A DNA stretch of 64,000 nucleotides from JAJACP01 sp964350245 (GTDB lineage: Bacteria; Chlamydiota; Chlamydiia; Chlamydiales; JAAKFR01): NCBI GenBank assembly GCA_964350245.1, contig CAYGJC010000001.1, forward strand, positions 132,017 to 196,016. Direction: 5' to 3'. The position numbers and the translations under genes are program-made. The notes beneath the pieces are model-generated. The model saw only the letters and a list, made by a program, of their open reading frames with translations. It did no database searches and was not told the origin of the DNA. Below are positions 61,875-64,000 of this stretch, piece after piece. Each line of letters starts with the position of its first letter. Within the stretch, counting starts at the first letter, position 1.

Positions 61875-62555
61875 TCAAGACAGAGCCGAAAAATCCGAGA
61901 TGTGCTTAAACGGTCTCTTCATTTCATGAGAGAGTGCTTCGATTTCAGAAGGGGTGAACATCTCGGTCACCAAAACAGCCTCAGCTTCGGTGCCTAAAAG
62001 TGCCTTTAGGCCTCGCGGAGAATCCTCAAAGCCAATAATGCGGTCACCTTTCTGGCCTAATTGAGCAATCGCTTTTTCATAACACTCGGAAGCCGGCTTG
62101 GGCTGCTGATAATCTTCGCGCGTGATCCAAAGAGGAATCGTGTCTAATAGGGAATGTTGAGAACGGATCAACGCAATTTGCTCAGCTGCAGAGTGGGTGA
62201 CCACACACCGCTTGATGTGCGCCCGATCAAGCTCTTTAAGCAGCTTCTCCACACCGGGCATCAACTCCGTGCCTTGATTGCGCAGAAGGTTCGCATAAGC
62301 CTGTTTTTTCTCTTGATACAGAATATCCCAGCACGGCTCATACCGTTGAAGATCGGGCAGTTCTTGGTAAATCCCCTTTTTGAGTCCATCGGCAGAATAC
62401 ATGGCGTGGCGGATATAGGTAGGCATGTCCCACTTGAGAGAAAATCCCCGATCGGCGCACATTTTTTTATAAGCCAAATAGTGGAGCTTCTCAGTGTTCA
62501 CAAGAATTCCGTCGAAATCAAAGAGAAAAAGTTGATAATCGTGTATCCAATGCAT
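61875..62555 (-). CDS. HAD-superfamily phosphatase (phosphoglycolate phosphatase / beta-PGM-like)
   Basis: A 226-residue protein: nucleophile motif FLFDFDGILVNTEKLH (DFDG), motif II VVTHSAAEQI, Lys in QQPKPASECYEKAI and IIGFEDSPRGLKAL (motif IV). The layout matches the phosphoglycolate-phosphatase/beta-phosphoglucomutase group and the CT464 position. Its ATG overlaps, head to head, the start of the M15-like lipoprotein gene. Confidence 0.88.
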   Translation of the reverse strand: MHWIHDYQLFLFDFDGILVNTEKLHYLAYKKMCADRGFSLKWDMPTYIRHAMYSADGLKKGIYQELPDLQRYEPCWDILYQEKKQAYANLLRNQGTELMPGVEKLLKELDRAHIKRCVVTHSAAEQIALIRSQHSLLDTIPLWITREDYQQPKPASECYEKAIAQLGQKGDRIIGFEDSPRGLKALLGTEAEAVLVTEMFTPSEIEALSHEMKRPFKHISDFSALS

Positions 62556-63365
62556 GGGCAGTATTATAAACTTCTGTTGCTATTTGTTCTACTTCTGGTT
62601 TCCGGCTGCTCCTCTGAGAGGGCCAACAAGAAGCGTCCGACTGTGAGAGGCGATTATCTCATCCGCAAACGCAATGAATATTTTTTTACCCCTCCTCCCC
62701 CGCTTCCACGGACAAGGGAGATGTACCCTTGGGAAGACACCTACGTGGGTGGTTTTCCTCGCATAACCAAAGAATTTTTTCGGTGTAAAGGAAACCCTCT
62801 TCACCCTGTTGTCATCCAGGAGAGAACCGGTAAAGAGACGCTCTATTATCGCGATTGTCGAGGAGGGAGGCGGCATGGGCTCCCACTCAAAAATAACGAA
62901 GAATTCATCTACCCCTGCTTAATCAACCTGCTCAACTACATCCAAGAGCAAACCAAAAAACGGGTTGTCATCACGACAGGACACCGATGCCCCATTCACA
63001 ATAGTTACTGTGATTACAGCTCCTACAATTGGGGATCCAAGCACATGCTTGGAGCTGAAGTAGATTTTTATGTTGCTGGAATGGAACAAAAACCAGAAGC
63101 GATTATCCAACTGGTGATGGACTACTACAAAGGAGACGCCGATTACGAAATATTCACGCGCTATGAGAGTGAAAAGCTCAATGTATCTACACATCCTTGG
63201 TACAATAAAGAGATCTTTATCAAGCTCTACCAAGCCCATGAAGGGCGTGATCACGACAATCAGCACCCCTATCCCTACATCAGCATTCAAGTTCGATATG
63301 ACAAAGAGACGAGTAGCCGCGTCACCTTCACTCAAGAGCAAGCACAAAACTATTTGCGTCATTAG
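62550..63365 (+). CDS. M15-like zinc peptidase lipoprotein
   Basis: 271 residues from the ATG at 62550; the frame is open further upstream but antisense to the HAD gene. Lipoprotein signal MHGQYYKLLLLFVLLLVSGC (Cys20). A Pro-rich stretch is followed by a domain with TTGHRCPIHNSYCD, and SKHMLGAEVDFYV in which Ser163, His165 and Asp172 follow the M15 SxHxxG...D motif. A later HPYPYISIQVRYD may give the third ligand. M15 enzymes are D,D- or L,D-peptidases on peptidoglycan stems. An envelope location is inferred. Confidence 0.65.
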   Translation: MHGQYYKLLLLFVLLLVSGCSSERANKKRPTVRGDYLIRKRNEYFFTPPPPLPRTREMYPWEDTYVGGFPRITKEFFRCKGNPLHPVVIQERTGKETLYYRDCRGGRRHGLPLKNNEEFIYPCLINLLNYIQEQTKKRVVITTGHRCPIHNSYCDYSSYNWGSKHMLGAEVDFYVAGMEQKPEAIIQLVMDYYKGDADYEIFTRYESEKLNVSTHPWYNKEIFIKLYQAHEGRDHDNQHPYPYISIQVRYDKETSSRVTFTQEQAQNYLRH

Positions 63366-63513
63366 TGTTGGCCTGCTAAATCTACACTAAATCTTTTTTT
63401 GATTGAATGTGTCGAATATCTACGAAACTACCACTCCCTACTAAGAACCAAAACTTGAAAAGCATAAATATTGATATGCAAACCTAATTTATAATTTAAC
63501 ATAGTGAGGACCT

Positions 63514-63963
63514 ATGAAAATATTTTTTACCCTTTTACTTTTATTTCCCTTGTTTTCATGCATTGAGGGAAATCAACCTGAGACACGCCCAAGCCAACCT
63601 GTCCAACAGCCTCAAGCCCACCCCCCTCAAGCTCCAGAAGACATATCGGGTGATTTCACAAAAGTTACGGAAGATGGCATTACGGTCCGATTCTACGGAA
63701 CGTTTGATGCTTCCAAGGAACCAGAAGCTCAGTGGTTGACTGAAAATTACCTTAAGGCCTCTAACAAACAAAAAAGAGCTCAATACAGAGCTGAATTGAA
63801 TGAGCTAGGGATTCAGGTTGAAGAAATGGGCTCCGCTCAAACTCCACCCGCTACTCAACAACCTCAAACATATGAGCAGCAACAACGCGCTCAGCGTGAG
63901 GCAAGACGTGAGCAAATCCGCCGGCAACGCCAACAGCAGCGTCAGCAACAATTTGGAAAATAA
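63514..63963 (+). CDS. Small lipoprotein with Gln/Arg-rich tail
   Basis: A 149-residue protein. Lipoprotein signal MKIFFTLLLLFPLFSC (Cys16), then a Pro/Gln-rich linker, a short folded-looking centre (DGITVRFYGTFDASKEPE), and a strongly basic Gln/Arg tail (QRAQREARREQIRRQRQQQR). GTGAGGA precedes the ATG. Function unknown; the tail could bind nucleic acid or wall polymers. Confidence 0.65.
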   Translation: MKIFFTLLLLFPLFSCIEGNQPETRPSQPVQQPQAHPPQAPEDISGDFTKVTEDGITVRFYGTFDASKEPEAQWLTENYLKASNKQKRAQYRAELNELGIQVEEMGSAQTPPATQQPQTYEQQQRAQREARREQIRRQRQQQRQQQFGK

Positions 63964-63978
63964 TCAACGGTTAAAAGA

Positions 63979-64000
63979 CCCGACTGCCTAGGCAGTCGGG
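63979..64000 (+). terminator. Hairpin at the window end, probable terminator
   Basis: CCCGACTGCC/GGCAGTCGGG (63979-63988 and 63991-64000) is a perfect 10-bp inverted repeat 16 bases after the lipoprotein stop. The sequence that would hold the T-run is outside the window. Confidence 0.6.

Noticed and set aside
62154..62549. A 5' extension of the M15-like lipoprotein frame
   Set aside because: It is antisense to the HAD phosphatase, and the lipoprotein signal begins exactly at 62550.

Overview
The window is chromosomal DNA from a member of the phylum Chlamydiae. Diagnostic genes are the cysteine-rich envelope proteins OmcB and OmcA, two MOMP-like barrels with the chlamydial N-terminal pattern LP(L/I)GNP, the developmental repressor Euo, a SWIB-domain protein, a SecD-SecF fusion and a MurA whose active-site Cys is replaced by Asp. 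From memory, the order of genes over 16.6-62.6 kb is a rearranged version of the C. trachomatis block CT434-CT464. Folate genes (pabB/pabC), a toxin-antitoxin pair, an IS remnant, an SbtA/SbtB pair and several small secreted proteins point to an amoeba-associated 'environmental' chlamydia. Waddlia-like is my best guess, but the sequence alone does not fix the genus.

Layout. 0-7.4 kb: a GH3 NagZ-type hexosaminidase with an extra C-terminal domain (cut by the window), a MYND zinc-finger protein, a MOMP-like barrel, an ABC-F ATPase, a DUF2608 HAD protein, and the bicarbonate-permease-like pair sbtA-sbtB. 7.5-9.4 kb is a small accessory patch: DUF2007 protein, a frameshifted remnant, an HI1419/HI1420-type toxin-antitoxin operon, an IS5-like transposase fragment, a large palindromic repeat and tRNA-Phe. 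9.4-16.1 kb: MFS transporter, a first Tsp protease, scpA-scpB, and a two-gene glycosyltransferase operon. 16.1-23.8 kb: rpsL, rpsG-fusA-rpsJ-cysJ-like, brnQ, a second MOMP-like protein and ispF. 23.8-29 kb: a second copy of the palindromic repeat, the omcA-(small ORF)-omcB unit, murA and a KamA/EpmB radical-SAM gene. 29-37.6 kb (minus strand): a zinc/cadmium P1B ATPase, argS, a candidate papain-like (YopT-type) cysteine protease on the plus strand, and the lipid/nucleotide operon small ORF-uppS-cdsA-cmk-plsC. 37.8-48.8 kb: secDF, recJ, euo, a second Tsp and gltX. 49-55.2 kb: a hypothetical protein, then the minus-strand operon prfB (with the RF2 +1 frameshift site)-GNAT-sprT-yebC-pabB-pabC. 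55.3-64 kb: two hypothetical proteins, a UDP-sugar-pyrophosphorylase-like protein, SWIB, phosphohydrolase-ispD-truA, a HAD phosphatase, an M15-like lipoprotein and a small lipoprotein.

Themes. Envelope and cell-wall biology is dense: NagZ fusion, MurA, UppS, OmcA/OmcB, MOMPs and the M15-like lipoprotein. The MEP isoprenoid enzymes IspF and IspD feed UppS. Translation genes include S12, S7, EF-G, S10, RF2, ArgS, GltX, TruA and EpmB. Genes are tightly packed with many ATGA-type overlaps and several tail-to-tail overlaps.

The most novel items are small features that long-ORF calling misses: a 44-codon ORF coupled to omcB, a 54-codon ORF heading the uppS operon, a 49-residue Cys lipoprotein next to gltX, start codons buried in perfect inverted repeats, a dispersed ~100 bp palindromic repeat, and a putative effector protease.
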